The notes: generated from the sequence alone by a model not told the origin. Positions 27,978-41,588 are shown, counted from the stretch's first letter. The stretch: DNA of 64,000 bases from Salinimonas lutimaris (GCF_005222225.1 NZ_CP036536.1:3620001-3684000), one strand, 5' to 3'. A program made the numbers and translations.

Positions 27978-28470
27978 ATTCTACTCCGCTCTGCGTCTCT
28001 TTTAGACGCTTCAATTCAAAAAACAGGGCGCGAATTGTACGTGAAACATCCGCAAATCACAACCCCGAATTGCATAAAAAGTGACTCTTTTTTGCCGGGA
28101 GCGGGATCGCTTCACTAATCCGCTGGTTCAGGTTCACAAAAATACCATAAATGCCAACAAAGTGAACAAATATCTCCCTGAAAATTGGCAAATTTGGGGG
28201 ACTTAGCCCCCTTCCTTTGCCCTGTCGCGATCCCATCAGATCGCAGGATCGCAACTCACGATCCCGGTACAAATCTTGTACAAACAGGGATCCCGGCGGC
28301 ATCCGCCTCACCGGTGCGCAAAAACATCAATCTGTCTAATAAAGCATCGGTGTGAAAATAATTTACATGCTGACTGACAGCTTTTTGAGATAATCAGGTG
28401 GCAGTCGCGGGTGATTCCGGTACAATCGGCTGCAAACCCATTGTACCCTGTTTTATTTTTGCTGATGCAT
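27978..28470. other. Divergent rplU/ispB spacer with GATC cluster and palindromes
   Basis: A 493-base spacer holding promoters for rplU (minus) and ispB (plus). It contains GATC at 28105, 28229, 28239, 28247, 28260 and 28289, five of them within 64 bases. There is also a hairpin GGGGG-ACTTAG-CCCCC near 28195-28210, and a nested dyad with GATCCC (28260-28265) and GGGATC (28287-28292) around GTACAA-ATC-TTGTAC (28267-28281). An 84-codon minus-strand reading at 28057-28311 lacks family features and is not called as a gene. The composition suggests a small repeat element of unknown type. Confidence 0.55.
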
Positions 28471-29445
28471 ATGGACTTAGAGCAAATCCAAGAGCTTACC
28501 GCCGATGATATGCTGGCGGTAAATAAACTCATACAACAACAAGTCGACTCAGAAGTCAGTCTTATTAATCAGCTTGGTTTTTACATTGTAAACAGCGGCG
28601 GCAAACGCCTGCGCCCGCTGCTCAGTGTTCTGGCCTCTCGCGCGATGCAGATTGACAACAACGACCACCATACTCTGGCGGCAATCATTGAATTTATTCA
28701 TACCGCCACGTTACTGCATGACGATGTGGTCGATGAGTCTACGCTGCGTCGTGGCCGGGAAACCGCCAATGCCATTTTTGGTAACCAGGCCAGCGTGCTG
28801 GTCGGCGATTTTCTGTATACCCGCTCTTTTCAGATGATGGTTAGCCTTAAGCGTATGCGCGTGATGGAAATTCTGTCTGAGGCTACCAATCAAATTGCTG
28901 AAGGTGAAGTGTTGCAGTTGATGAACTGCAACGACCCGGATACCAGCGAAGCACGTTATTTTGATGTGATTTATGGTAAAACCGCTCGCCTGTTTGAAGC
29001 GGCGACTCAGCTGGCTGCGGTGTTAACCGATAAAGATGCGGCACTGGAAACCGCCATGCAGGACTACGGTAAACATTTAGGCACGGCTTTTCAGCTGGCA
29101 GACGACATTCTTGACTATGCGGCTGATGCCGACGAGATGGGCAAGAATGTGGGTGACGACCTGGCCGAAGGTAAACCAACCCTGCCCTTGTTATACGCCA
29201 TGTGGCATGCCCAGAGCGAACAGGACAGTACGCTGATTAAAGATGCGATTGAAAAAGCCAACGGCTTACCGCAGCTGGAACGTATTCAGGCGATCATGAG
29301 GCAAACCGGTGCGTTGGAATACACCCGTCAGTGTGCCAATAAAGAAGTGGATATGGCCATTAACAGTCTCTCGATTGTGCCTGACTCACCGTACAAAGAT
29401 GCCTTGATTGCGCTGGCTCAGATGTCTGTAGAACGCACAAAGTAA
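28471..29445 (+). CDS. ispB: Octaprenyl diphosphate synthase
   Basis: Trans-isoprenyl chain synthase that makes the ubiquinone side chain. It has 324 residues from the ATG at 28471 (MDLEQIQELTADDM), matching the family start. An in-frame extension 20 codons upstream is not conserved. The aspartate-rich motifs are LLHDDVVDESTLRRG and FQLADDILDYAAD, and GGKRLRPLL binds the pyrophosphate. It is divergent from rplU, as in many gammaproteobacteria. Confidence 0.96.
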   Translation: MDLEQIQELTADDMLAVNKLIQQQVDSEVSLINQLGFYIVNSGGKRLRPLLSVLASRAMQIDNNDHHTLAAIIEFIHTATLLHDDVVDESTLRRGRETANAIFGNQASVLVGDFLYTRSFQMMVSLKRMRVMEILSEATNQIAEGEVLQLMNCNDPDTSEARYFDVIYGKTARLFEAATQLAAVLTDKDAALETAMQDYGKHLGTAFQLADDILDYAADADEMGKNVGDDLAEGKPTLPLLYAMWHAQSEQDSTLIKDAIEKANGLPQLERIQAIMRQTGALEYTRQCANKEVDMAINSLSIVPDSPYKDALIALAQMSVERTK

Positions 29446-29460
29446 GCGTAGTGGTTAATG

Positions 29461-29503
29461 AAAAAGCCGGTGCATGACAAAACGTCACGCACCGGCTTTT
29501 TTA
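29461..29503. terminator. Bidirectional terminator between ispB and the ZIP transporter
   Basis: Long stem beginning AAAAAGCCGGTGCATGAC and closing with GTCACGCACCGGCTTTTTT. It serves the convergent ispB and ZIP genes and overlaps the TAA stop of the ZIP gene. Confidence 0.88.
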
Positions 29504-30211
29504 GTTCAGCATATAACCTGTCATGCCTATCAAAAATCCCAGCACAGCCCCCAGCGGAGGCAGCCAGCTGTTATCCATTCGCACATTGGGCGCAATGTCC
29601 TGAAACACAGAATAAAGAATGCCGCCAGCGGCAAACAGCATAATGCCGCCAATCACAACCGGATAAGCCGCCAGCACAAAGTAACCAATGAGCGCCATCG
29701 CCGGCCCCAGCAGTGCCAGCAGCGCAAATCGGACGATCAGATAACGCGGCCTGGCTGCCCCGGCTTGCTGCATTTCCCTGTACGCATTAAATCCTTCAGG
29801 CAAATTTTGCACCCCAATCAGTATACCAATGAGCAATGTATTGCCTGACATGGCCGCCGCTGTGCCCAGAGCCAGCGATTCGGGAATGAAGTCAGCCAAC
29901 ATTGCTGCCAGCTGACTGGCCGGGGTGTGATGTGCTGCCAGGTAGCGATCCAACGCCATAAAACTCAATGCACCGGCCAGAAAGCAAGCTGCTCCGCTAG
30001 CAGCAGTGTGATGCGCTGTACCCTCAGGAACCAACACCAGCGCTACCGCTGAGATAAGCGCACCGGCTCCCAGCGCCATAACACCATGACGCAGTTCTTC
30101 TTCCAGCCAGCGCGGCTGTATATGATCATTTTTTGCCAGCAACGCGCCAGCTGGCATTGCCAGCCCGGCAAGCAAAGCAATGAGCAGTACATTGATTAAA
30201 GGTAAATCCAT
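29501..30211 (-). CDS. ZIP-family metal transporter
   Basis: Inner-membrane divalent metal permease, 236 residues, with about seven to eight hydrophobic segments. The ZIP signature helices are seen as ADFIPESLALG and GVQNLPEGFNAYREM, which hold the metal-coordinating His/Asn/Pro-Glu residues. It follows pepQ by 27 bases on the same strand and is probably co-transcribed. Metal specificity (zinc, iron or manganese) cannot be told. It differs from the second ZIP gene at 62735-63514. Confidence 0.85.
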   Translation of the reverse strand: MDLPLINVLLIALLAGLAMPAGALLAKNDHIQPRWLEEELRHGVMALGAGALISAVALVLVPEGTAHHTAASGAACFLAGALSFMALDRYLAAHHTPASQLAAMLADFIPESLALGTAAAMSGNTLLIGILIGVQNLPEGFNAYREMQQAGAARPRYLIVRFALLALLGPAMALIGYFVLAAYPVVIGGIMLFAAGGILYSVFQDIAPNVRMDNSWLPPLGAVLGFLIGMTGYMLN

Positions 30212-30238
30212 TCAGTGCCCTCCCTGGCACGTCAGACC

Positions 30239-31672
<1,434 letters not shown>

Positions 31673-31808
31673 TCAGGCGTTGAATAACAGCACTGATGTC
31701 AAAAAAACCTGAGTTTGTTATAGCTTAACACGCATCCTTGACTATATTTACTCCAAAGGGTGGCATCTACACACCCGATAAGCAGAAATACTAAGTCAGA
31801 GGTAATAT

Positions 31809-32990
31809 ATGCAGATTCAGACGGCCTGGGCGTCAGGCTCCGCCACTGAAAGTCTTGTTAGTCAGATCGCCCAACAACTAGCCTGCAAGAGCACGCCTTC
31901 TGCGCTGTTTGTCTTTTTTAATGTTAATCACCCTGCTGTGGCCTTACGTAACGCCCTGAAATCTCACTTCAATTGTCCGTTTATGCTGGCATCGTCCTGC
32001 CAGGGTGCATTCGGTAACGGATACGGCGAAGCTGACGCCAAGGCCGATATTGTGGTCATGGCGCTGTTTGATGAGGATGGGCATATTGGTATTGGCCACA
32101 GCCCTGTGGATGAGCAGGCAGTGGAACAGTCTGCTCGTCAGGCCACCTTAAACGCCCTGACAGCCAGCGACGTTCCTTATGAAAGCCCCGCATTAATCTG
32201 GTGTGCCATGCCTCCGGGTAATGAAGAAAGCCTGCTTAAAGGTATCGCGGCTGTCGTCGGCCCGCACATTCCGGTGTTTGGTGGCAGTGTGGCCGATAAC
32301 TCGGTGTCGGGTGGCTGGTATTGCGGTGATAGCGACGACGGGGGCGCTAATACCATCACAGTAGCGGTCATGTACCCCAGCGGTACACTGGGGATGAGCT
32401 ACAGCTCTGGCTATCACCCCACCGAGCACAGTTGCGTTGTGACCGAAGTGGCTAACCGCACGCTACTGCGGCTTGATGGTGACAGTGCTGCTGAGGTGTA
32501 CAATCATCTTAGTGGTAATATTATCGAACCGTTTTTACAGGGCGGTGCTATTTTGTCATGCACCACACTGGCTCCGCTGGGCCGTGCGATTCCCTCACCA
32601 ACAGGGACCTGCGAGTACCTGCTGAGTCATCCAGACAGTGTGACCTGTGAAGGCGGGCTTTCTCTGTTTTCCAGGGTCGGCATTAATACCGAACTGGTCA
32701 TTATGCAGGGCAGTATCGACAGTCTGGTGCAGCGGGCAGAAAAAGTGATCAGTAATGCCATCAGCCTGTTGCCTGAAAACAGCACGCCGGCAGGCGTGTT
32801 ACTGGTGTACTGCGCCGGCTGTATGTTTGCAGTGGATGAACAGATTCATCAGATGCAGAAACTGGTCAGTGCGCAATTTCCGCAGCTACCAGTGTGCGGC
32901 ATGTACACCTTCGGGGAACAGGGGCGCTTTTTGGATGGCACCAACCGGCATGGCAATCTGATGATCTCAGCAGTGGCGTTTACCCAATGA
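31809..32990 (+). CDS. FIST domain sensor protein
   Basis: A 393-residue cytoplasmic protein with FIST_N (roughly residues 30-205) and FIST_C (roughly 220-365). Recognisable parts are SSCQGAFGNGYGEADAKADIVVMALF, VPVFGGSVADNS (as IPVFGGSVADNSVSGG), PLGRAIPSPTG and LLVYCAGCMFAVDEQ, then CGMYTFGEQG. FIST domains were predicted to bind small ligands, probably amino acids, for signal transduction. The stop codon overlaps the start of the following kinase (ATGA), so the two are produced together and likely form a sensor-kinase complex. Ligand unknown. Confidence 0.87.
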   Translation: MQIQTAWASGSATESLVSQIAQQLACKSTPSALFVFFNVNHPAVALRNALKSHFNCPFMLASSCQGAFGNGYGEADAKADIVVMALFDEDGHIGIGHSPVDEQAVEQSARQATLNALTASDVPYESPALIWCAMPPGNEESLLKGIAAVVGPHIPVFGGSVADNSVSGGWYCGDSDDGGANTITVAVMYPSGTLGMSYSSGYHPTEHSCVVTEVANRTLLRLDGDSAAEVYNHLSGNIIEPFLQGGAILSCTTLAPLGRAIPSPTGTCEYLLSHPDSVTCEGGLSLFSRVGINTELVIMQGSIDSLVQRAEKVISNAISLLPENSTPAGVLLVYCAGCMFAVDEQIHQMQKLVSAQFPQLPVCGMYTFGEQGRFLDGTNRHGNLMISAVAFTQ

Positions 32991-34423
32991 AGGAACGTTA
33001 CGAAAACCTGCTGGAGAACCTGAATCTGGTTTACCGCCTGAAAGAACAGGCGGAAGCAGCCCAGCATCAGTCTGAGCTTATGCTGCGGGGCGTGCGCTCG
33101 GTACTGGATGCTGAGTCCGCAGATGACCTGTACCGGCGTATGTTTCGTAACTTTCATAATCTTATCCCCTATGATATTTGCCTGATTCTGGAACAATCAG
33201 AGCCGGGCTATTTGCTATGTACCAGCGCCACCCTGGAACCGGTGGTGGGAGAACGCTGGCAAATTGGCGAAATGCTTAAAAAAGTCATTAATGGCGACAC
33301 ATTAGCGATGTTTAATGCCAGTGTGCATCCGGACTGGGCGTCCGTGCCACTGCCGGCCTCAGCCAATCTGAAAAGTATGCTGTTCAGCCCTTTCATCATC
33401 AAGGATGAACTGGCGGTGATTGTGTTTGCCCACACCGAGCTGGGGTTCTATACCCAGGAGCATGTACAAATCGCAAGACGCTACCGTGAATTCACCGAAC
33501 AAACCTTGCTGAGCGTGAGTGCCCGATTGCTGGCGCTGGAATCTGAACAGCTGAAGCGGGATAAGGCCCGGGTCGAACAGTCTCTTATTGCATCAGAAAA
33601 GATGGCTTCTGTGGGCCTACTGGCTGCCGGTGTGGCCCATGAAATCAATAATCCGGTGGGCTTTGTCAGTTCCAATATTGAGTATCTGAAGCAGTCGCTA
33701 CCGACCCTGAACGAATTTACCAGACACCTCAATGCCTTATTCAGGGCATCAGACGATGCCAGCAGGCTCAGCGCATTACATCAGTGCCAACAGTGGTACC
33801 GGGAACACGATGTAGACCAGTTACTGACTGATATCAGTGATATCTGCACTGAATCCGATGAAGGTTTACAGCGGGTGGCGGACATCACCACCAGCTTAAA
33901 AAGCTTTACCCGCACTGATCCCAAAGATAATGAAGCTTTTTGCGTTAATAAAACCATTACCGATACATTGCCTCTGGTGCGATCAGAGCTCAAGCACCAT
34001 GTGGACATCTTACAGAATCTGACTGAGGTGCCGGTGGTACTGGGAAGCCCTCGAAAACTGGGGCAGGTGCTGATTAACTTACTGGTCAATGCAGGCCAGG
34101 CTATTGCCAGTCACGGGGCTATCACTATTACTACCGGGACTGAATGCGATGATGCCGGCCTGACGTGGATCACCATTTCGGTGGCTGATACCGGAAGCGG
34201 AATCAGCCCCAAAGTGCTGGACAATATCTTTCAGCCCTTTTTCACTACCAAGCCGGTCGGTTTGGGCACTGGTCTGGGGCTGTACATATCGCTAACTATT
34301 ATGAAGACCATGGGCGGCGACATTAAAGTGACCAGCGTGGTAAATAAGGGCACCACATTCACCCTCTACCTGCCAGATGAAGACACCCGTCAGGCTCAGT
34401 CAGGCGCCAGCTGCAGTGACTGA
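32987..34423 (+). CDS. Sensor histidine kinase coupled to FIST protein
   Basis: A 478-residue soluble kinase. There is an N-terminal coiled coil (~1-40), a GAF-like region (~45-175), a second coiled coil and phospho-acceptor His218 in AAGVAHEINNPVGF. The ATPase core has NLLVNAGQAI, DTGSGI, FQPFFTTKP and GTGLGLY. I start at the ATG overlapping the FIST stop (32987); earlier in-frame codons lie inside the FIST gene. The catalytic region is closely related to the kinases at 5727-7352 and 8744-10087. No receiver gene is adjacent. Its last 28 bases overlap the convergent slt gene. Confidence 0.88.
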   Translation: MKERYENLLENLNLVYRLKEQAEAAQHQSELMLRGVRSVLDAESADDLYRRMFRNFHNLIPYDICLILEQSEPGYLLCTSATLEPVVGERWQIGEMLKKVINGDTLAMFNASVHPDWASVPLPASANLKSMLFSPFIIKDELAVIVFAHTELGFYTQEHVQIARRYREFTEQTLLSVSARLLALESEQLKRDKARVEQSLIASEKMASVGLLAAGVAHEINNPVGFVSSNIEYLKQSLPTLNEFTRHLNALFRASDDASRLSALHQCQQWYREHDVDQLLTDISDICTESDEGLQRVADITTSLKSFTRTDPKDNEAFCVNKTITDTLPLVRSELKHHVDILQNLTEVPVVLGSPRKLGQVLINLLVNAGQAIASHGAITITTGTECDDAGLTWITISVADTGSGISPKVLDNIFQPFFTTKPVGLGTGLGLYISLTIMKTMGGDIKVTSVVNKGTTFTLYLPDEDTRQAQSGASCSD

Positions 34424-36405
34424 CCCTGGTCACTGATCCGCTGTGATGAGGGAATAGCACTGTCCGCCAGCTGCTGAAACAACTCGCTGGGGCCGCTGAG
34501 CTGATGCTCATAAATATATCGATATGCCATCACCGCCTTCACATAGTGCCGGGTTTCCTTATACGGAATATTTTCAATCCATACATCGGTAGGCTGGTCT
34601 GCATCTTCAGGCAGCCACTGCAAGACCTTACGCCAGCCCGCGTTATATGAGGCTGAAATCAGAACCGGATTGTCGCCCAGTTTATTGGCCAGATAACGCA
34701 GGTACTGCACGCCAAACTGCAGATTTTGTTCAGGCTCAAATAAGATGTCACGACTCAGTTTTTTCTGTGCCAGATAGCGGGCTGTGCCAGGCATCAGCTG
34801 CATTAGTCCGGCAGCACCGGCGGGCGATATCGCATCAGAACGAAATGTACTTTCTCGCCGGGCGATTGCCATGGCAAAAGCCGGTTTTACATTATAGGTT
34901 TCCCCCATCACAGAAAACTCACTGGCGTAAGCCAGCGGAAAGCGTTTTTCCACATCATCCATAAACCCGCTGCGGGCAAAACTCATGATGGATTGATCGT
35001 ACCATCCCCACTGATTTGCCAGCAGTGCAGCATCCTTAATTTTGGCAGTATCAATATGGTTGATCAGATAATACCATTCACGACGGGCTTCAAAATTTCG
35101 CCCCATCTGCAAAAACTCAAAAGCCCGGCGCGCTGCCGGATGAGTAGCCACCTCATCCATCAGAGGCTGACTGAGCGGGGTTGGGGTATGTGCCAGATTT
35201 GGCGTCTTTCCAACTTTAGCACTAGCCATAAAGCCATAATAATGCCGCTGGCCGGCCAGCTGAGTATACAGCTCGTGGGCCTGTTTATGGTGGCCCAGCG
35301 CTTCCAGTGCCCGGGCCCGCCAGTAAATAAAATTGTCCTGCTGTTGTTGTTTTTCACTGGCCTGACTTATCAGGGTCAGCACCGGTTGCCATTGTTGATG
35401 GCGTAACAACAGCGCCAGATGCCAGCGTTTCACATCAGGCGCAGCATCGGGTACATCTGCCATCTGTAACCATTGCCGGGCATCAGGGGCATCATCGATG
35501 GCTTTGCTTAAAGCTATCGCACGCATCATGCTGACGGTATCACGCCGGGAAAATATCTTTTTGGGTTGCCAGTGCTGATAAGCCCGGGCTGCTTTGTCTG
35601 CATCACTCCAGGCCAAGCGCTCCAGCCCATAGCCCAGAATCGTACTTTCGTAAGTGTGCTTACGCAGCGGAAACTTACTGAAGTTCAGCACATAGGCAGG
35701 ATCATTGCGCACCGACATCCATAAATCAGCCAGGTAGCGGGACGCGGGTGGCAGCTTGCTTTTCAGATACGGGACCAGCCGCGGATTACCTTTACTGGCA
35801 GCACGCTCGATCCGCCCCAGAATCATGTCCTCAGTCATCATGCCGGCTTTTTCCCACTGCCGGAAAATAGGGTCACACTCATCTGGTTGGGACTGTCCGC
35901 TTAACCAGATTGGCGCGACCTTTTCCAGCCAGTACTTTGGATTAGCAGCCTGTTCAAGCTGGTAACTGAGATACTGGCATGTCAGGGTTGCCCCCATGCC
36001 TTCACGGTAATTGGCCAGAAATGCAGATTTAGCATTCTTATCAGCCAGATACCGTAACCAGGCGCCACGCAGGCCATAGCTGACCGGCTGGCCGGCATAA
36101 GCAGATAAAAACTGTTCAATATCAGCGCGGTGAGCCAGATTCAGGTGACGATAAAGAATCTGACGCTCCAGATAGGGATATAAGGGGTAGTCCTGCAGCG
36201 CAGACAGGGCGCCATCTAACCCGGACAGTTTTCTGTCAGAGGTTTTGCGAATCTTTTTTTCGAGCGCTTCAAACGCATTCCGGATGTCTTGCTTGCCATC
36301 ATCGGGTAAAACCTGAGCACCCACCGCCAGACTAAGCCAGCTGCTCACCAGAAGCGTTGTCCAGCCCAGAGTTCTGAACATCCATAAAACAGGGCGTTTA
36401 TGCAT
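34396..36405 (-). CDS. slt: Soluble lytic murein transglycosylase
   Basis: Periplasmic exo-lytic transglycosylase that cleaves peptidoglycan to anhydromuropeptides. It has about 669 residues with a signal peptide (MHKRPVLWMFRTLGW, then a hydrophobic run to VGA). A superhelical N-terminal U/L domain is followed by the catalytic domain near residues 490-640. That domain has the catalytic Glu in AIARRESTFRSDAISPAGA, then GLMQLMPGTA, SYNAGW and the Tyr in YVKAVMAYRYIY. The start at 36405 has AGGA upstream; 36414 and 36432 are alternatives. Convergent overlap with the kinase gene at its 3' end. Confidence 0.93.
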   Translation of the reverse strand: MHKRPVLWMFRTLGWTTLLVSSWLSLAVGAQVLPDDGKQDIRNAFEALEKKIRKTSDRKLSGLDGALSALQDYPLYPYLERQILYRHLNLAHRADIEQFLSAYAGQPVSYGLRGAWLRYLADKNAKSAFLANYREGMGATLTCQYLSYQLEQAANPKYWLEKVAPIWLSGQSQPDECDPIFRQWEKAGMMTEDMILGRIERAASKGNPRLVPYLKSKLPPASRYLADLWMSVRNDPAYVLNFSKFPLRKHTYESTILGYGLERLAWSDADKAARAYQHWQPKKIFSRRDTVSMMRAIALSKAIDDAPDARQWLQMADVPDAAPDVKRWHLALLLRHQQWQPVLTLISQASEKQQQQDNFIYWRARALEALGHHKQAHELYTQLAGQRHYYGFMASAKVGKTPNLAHTPTPLSQPLMDEVATHPAARRAFEFLQMGRNFEARREWYYLINHIDTAKIKDAALLANQWGWYDQSIMSFARSGFMDDVEKRFPLAYASEFSVMGETYNVKPAFAMAIARRESTFRSDAISPAGAAGLMQLMPGTARYLAQKKLSRDILFEPEQNLQFGVQYLRYLANKLGDNPVLISASYNAGWRKVLQWLPEDADQPTDVWIENIPYKETRHYVKAVMAYRYIYEHQLSGPSELFQQLADSAIPSSQRISDQGQSLQLAPD

Positions 36406-36820
36406 TACTGCCATCCTAAAATTACTCATCACACCGGCCTGCAGCGTGCCGTCCTGCCGCTGTTAAAAACAGACTCGGTGTTATGAGTAAGTATAGACAA
36501 AGAAAATAGTCCGGCTGCCGACTTCCCGGTTATTTTTATGATGGTTTTTCATAAGCATAAAACTGGCCGGGTAAGCCTTTTCAAACAGCAGGTTGCTTAC
36601 TGAATTATACTAGTCAGCCACATGATTTCGACCTTGAATTTGGCATTTACTGACACCATCTGTAAAAGAAATTAAAACGCTCGTTTGAATTTTTGTTGAA
36701 TTTTGTCGCAGATTTGTCAAAAATCAACTCACCCTAACGCGTTAATGTAAGACAGTGGATTAATTTTCGGGTTCAACTGAAACATCATTCGCAACCCGGC
36801 CATTGCCGAAGGAGAAGAAA
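36406..36820. other. Divergent slt/fadB spacer
   Basis: A 415-base AT-rich spacer holding the promoters of slt (minus) and fadBA (plus). It contains a fatty-acid regulator-like palindrome at 36672-36689. The AAGGAGAAG before fadB is a strong ribosome site. No small gene was recognised in it. Confidence 0.6.
36672..36689. promoter_or_regulatory. PsrA-like palindrome upstream of fadBA
   Basis: TTAAAACG/CGTTTGAA forms an 18-bp dyad with one mismatch and a core AAACG-CT-CGTTT. The PsrA fatty-acid repressor recognises AAAC-N2-4-GTTT-type palindromes, and the site lies about 130 bases before fadB. Assignment to PsrA is inference. Confidence 0.5.
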
Positions 36821-40152
<3,332 letters not shown>

Positions 40153-40178
40153 ACACCTGATTTTCGGCAGGTAGATTA

Positions 40179-40202
40179 AAAAGGGCCCTCGGGCCCTTTT
40201 TT
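40179..40202 (+). terminator. Terminator of fadBA
   Basis: Stem AAAAGGGCCC / GGGCCCTTTT with a 2-base apparent loop, followed by TTTTTATTATTT. It lies 27 bases after the fadA stop codon. Confidence 0.88.
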
Positions 40203-40280
40203 ATTATTTCATCTGTCGTCCCTGCACTAACAGCCCCCTAAGTACCCGTCGTCACTGCGCAAGTAGGAATCTCCTATTTT

Positions 40281-40401
40281 CCGTCTTCCCTGCGAAAGCA
40301 GGGATCTCCTTAACAGTCTGACTAATGCAAAAAGCCACTGAAAAAGGTTAGTCATGCTCCAAGGAGATCCCGGATATCGCTGCGCGATTCCGGGACGACG
40401 G
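40281..40401. repeat. BIME-like element 1 (two REPs in inverted orientation)
   Basis: The left REP (40281-40310) is read on the minus strand, AGGAG then stem ATCCCTGC/GCAGGGA. The right REP (40361-40401) is read on the plus strand, AAGGAG then stem TCCCGGA-ATCGC/GCGAT-TCCGGGA with one bulge, ending GACGACGG. A loop of 50 bases lies between. Each REP has a GGAG tetranucleotide followed by an imperfect palindrome, the layout of REPs mobilised by RAYT transposases. Confidence 0.75.
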
Positions 40402-40436
40402 AGTATTGCTGCATGCCCTTGGAACGACGACGCTTT

Positions 40437-40558
40437 CCGTCATCCCCGTGTAAACGGGGATCTCCTCAACAGTCTGGCTACACCAAAACAACCACTGGGT
40501 ATGGGTAGTCATGTTCCAAGGAGATCCCGGATATCGCTGCGCGATTCCGGGACGACGG
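40437..40558. repeat. BIME-like element 2
   Basis: Left REP 40437-40466 (stem ATCCCCGT/ACGGGGAT, minus-strand GGAG), right REP 40518-40558 identical to that of element 1. It directly abuts unit 1 on its right. Confidence 0.78.
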
Positions 40559-40954
40559 TGGGTGTATAAGCCGCATCGCCAATCATTGATCCAGGTTTAA
40601 GTGAGCACGAATACATCTTTTCTTCAATCGACCATCAAGGCCTGATGCTCAGACCGTGCTGACTGACACAGAAAAGTGCTGCTCTTCATCCCCTTAAGCT
40701 CAAGTGAGATGAATGAACAGATAAGCAATATCAAATCTCATCACGGATGATGAGATAAGGACAACAGGGACAGGGATGTCCCTTTTGGCCTGGTTGGTAT
40801 TGCCTGTTCAGGCAACTCACTGTTTTGAGCGCCAGGGGAAGCGCGGGAGTCCAGAGGGGAATCGCCATTCCCCTCTGGTTGCTGCCGGTCAACACCGGCA
40901 AAAGGTGATACTTCTGGTAAATCAGAACCCCTTAACAAGGGCCGTCACGTTCCC
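40559..40954. repeat. Hairpin-rich 395-bp repeat, copy 1
   Basis: Contains seven consecutive perfect hairpins in its 3' half: TCTCATC/GATGAGA (40736-40755), GGGACA/TGTCCC (40767-40782), TTGCCT/AGGCAA (40800-40815), CCAGAGGGGAAT/ATTCCCCTCTGG (40851-40878), TGCCGGT/ACCGGCA (40883-40900), TTCTG/CAGAA (40912-40927) and CCCTT/AAGGG (40929-40941). Its first ~100 bases are the most diverged among the four copies; the rest is nearly identical. Confidence 0.8.
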
Positions 40955-40995
40955 AAGAAGATCCCGGATATCGCTGCGCGATTCCGGGACGACGG
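40955..40995. repeat. Single REP after unit 1
   Basis: Same palindrome as the other plus-strand REPs, with AAGAAG replacing AAGGAG at its head. The 35 bases that follow (40996-41030) nearly match the spacer at 40402-40436. Confidence 0.75.
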
Positions 40996-41030
40996 AGTAT
41001 TGCTGCATGCCCCCGGGACGACAACGCTTT

Positions 41031-41152
41031 CCGTCATCCCCGTGTAAACGGGGATCTCCTGAACAGTCTGGCTATACCAAAACAACCACTGAACAAGGTT
41101 AGTCATGTTCCAAGGAGGTCCCGGATATCGCTGCGCGATTCCGGGACGACGG
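41031..41152. repeat. BIME-like element 3
   Basis: Left REP 41031-41060 identical to that of element 2; right REP 41112-41152 with one change in the head (AAGGAGG). It abuts unit 2. Confidence 0.78.
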
Positions 41153-41547
41153 TGGACGTATAGCCAATCCCCCACTCATTGCTCCAGGTTTAAGTGCATC
41201 CGAATACATCATTTCTTCAATCAACCATCAAAACCTGATGCTTACACCGTGCTGACTGACACAGAAAAGTGCTGCTCTTCATCCCCTTTAGCTCAAGTGA
41301 GATGAATGAACAGATAAGCAATATCAAATCTCATCACGGATGATGAGATAAGGACAACAGGGACAGGGATGTCCCTTTTGGCCTGGTTGGTATTGCCTGT
41401 TCAGGCAACTCACTGTTTTGAGCGCCAGGGGAAGCGCGGGAGTCCAGAGGGGAATCGCCATTCCCCTCTGGTTGCTACCGGTCAACACCGGCAAAAGGTG
41501 ATACTTCTGGTAAATCAGAACCCCTTAACAAGGGCCGTCACGTTCCC
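41153..41547. repeat. Hairpin-rich 395-bp repeat, copy 2
   Basis: Nearly identical to copy 1 over its last ~290 bases and to copy 3 throughout. One hairpin arm carries a change (TACCGGT for TGCCGGT) without compensation on the other arm. Confidence 0.8.
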
Positions 41548-41588
41548 AAGAAGATCCCGGATATCGCTGCGCGATTCCGGGACGACGG
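41548..41588. repeat. Single REP after unit 2
   Basis: Same plus-strand palindrome with AAGAAG head, as after unit 1. This shared change suggests the unit plus its right-hand REP were copied together. Confidence 0.75.

Noticed and set aside
28057-28311. 84-codon minus-strand ORF in the rplU/ispB spacer
   Set aside because: Crosses GATC-rich dyads and a strong hairpin, lacks a ribosome site, and looks like non-coding repeat DNA.
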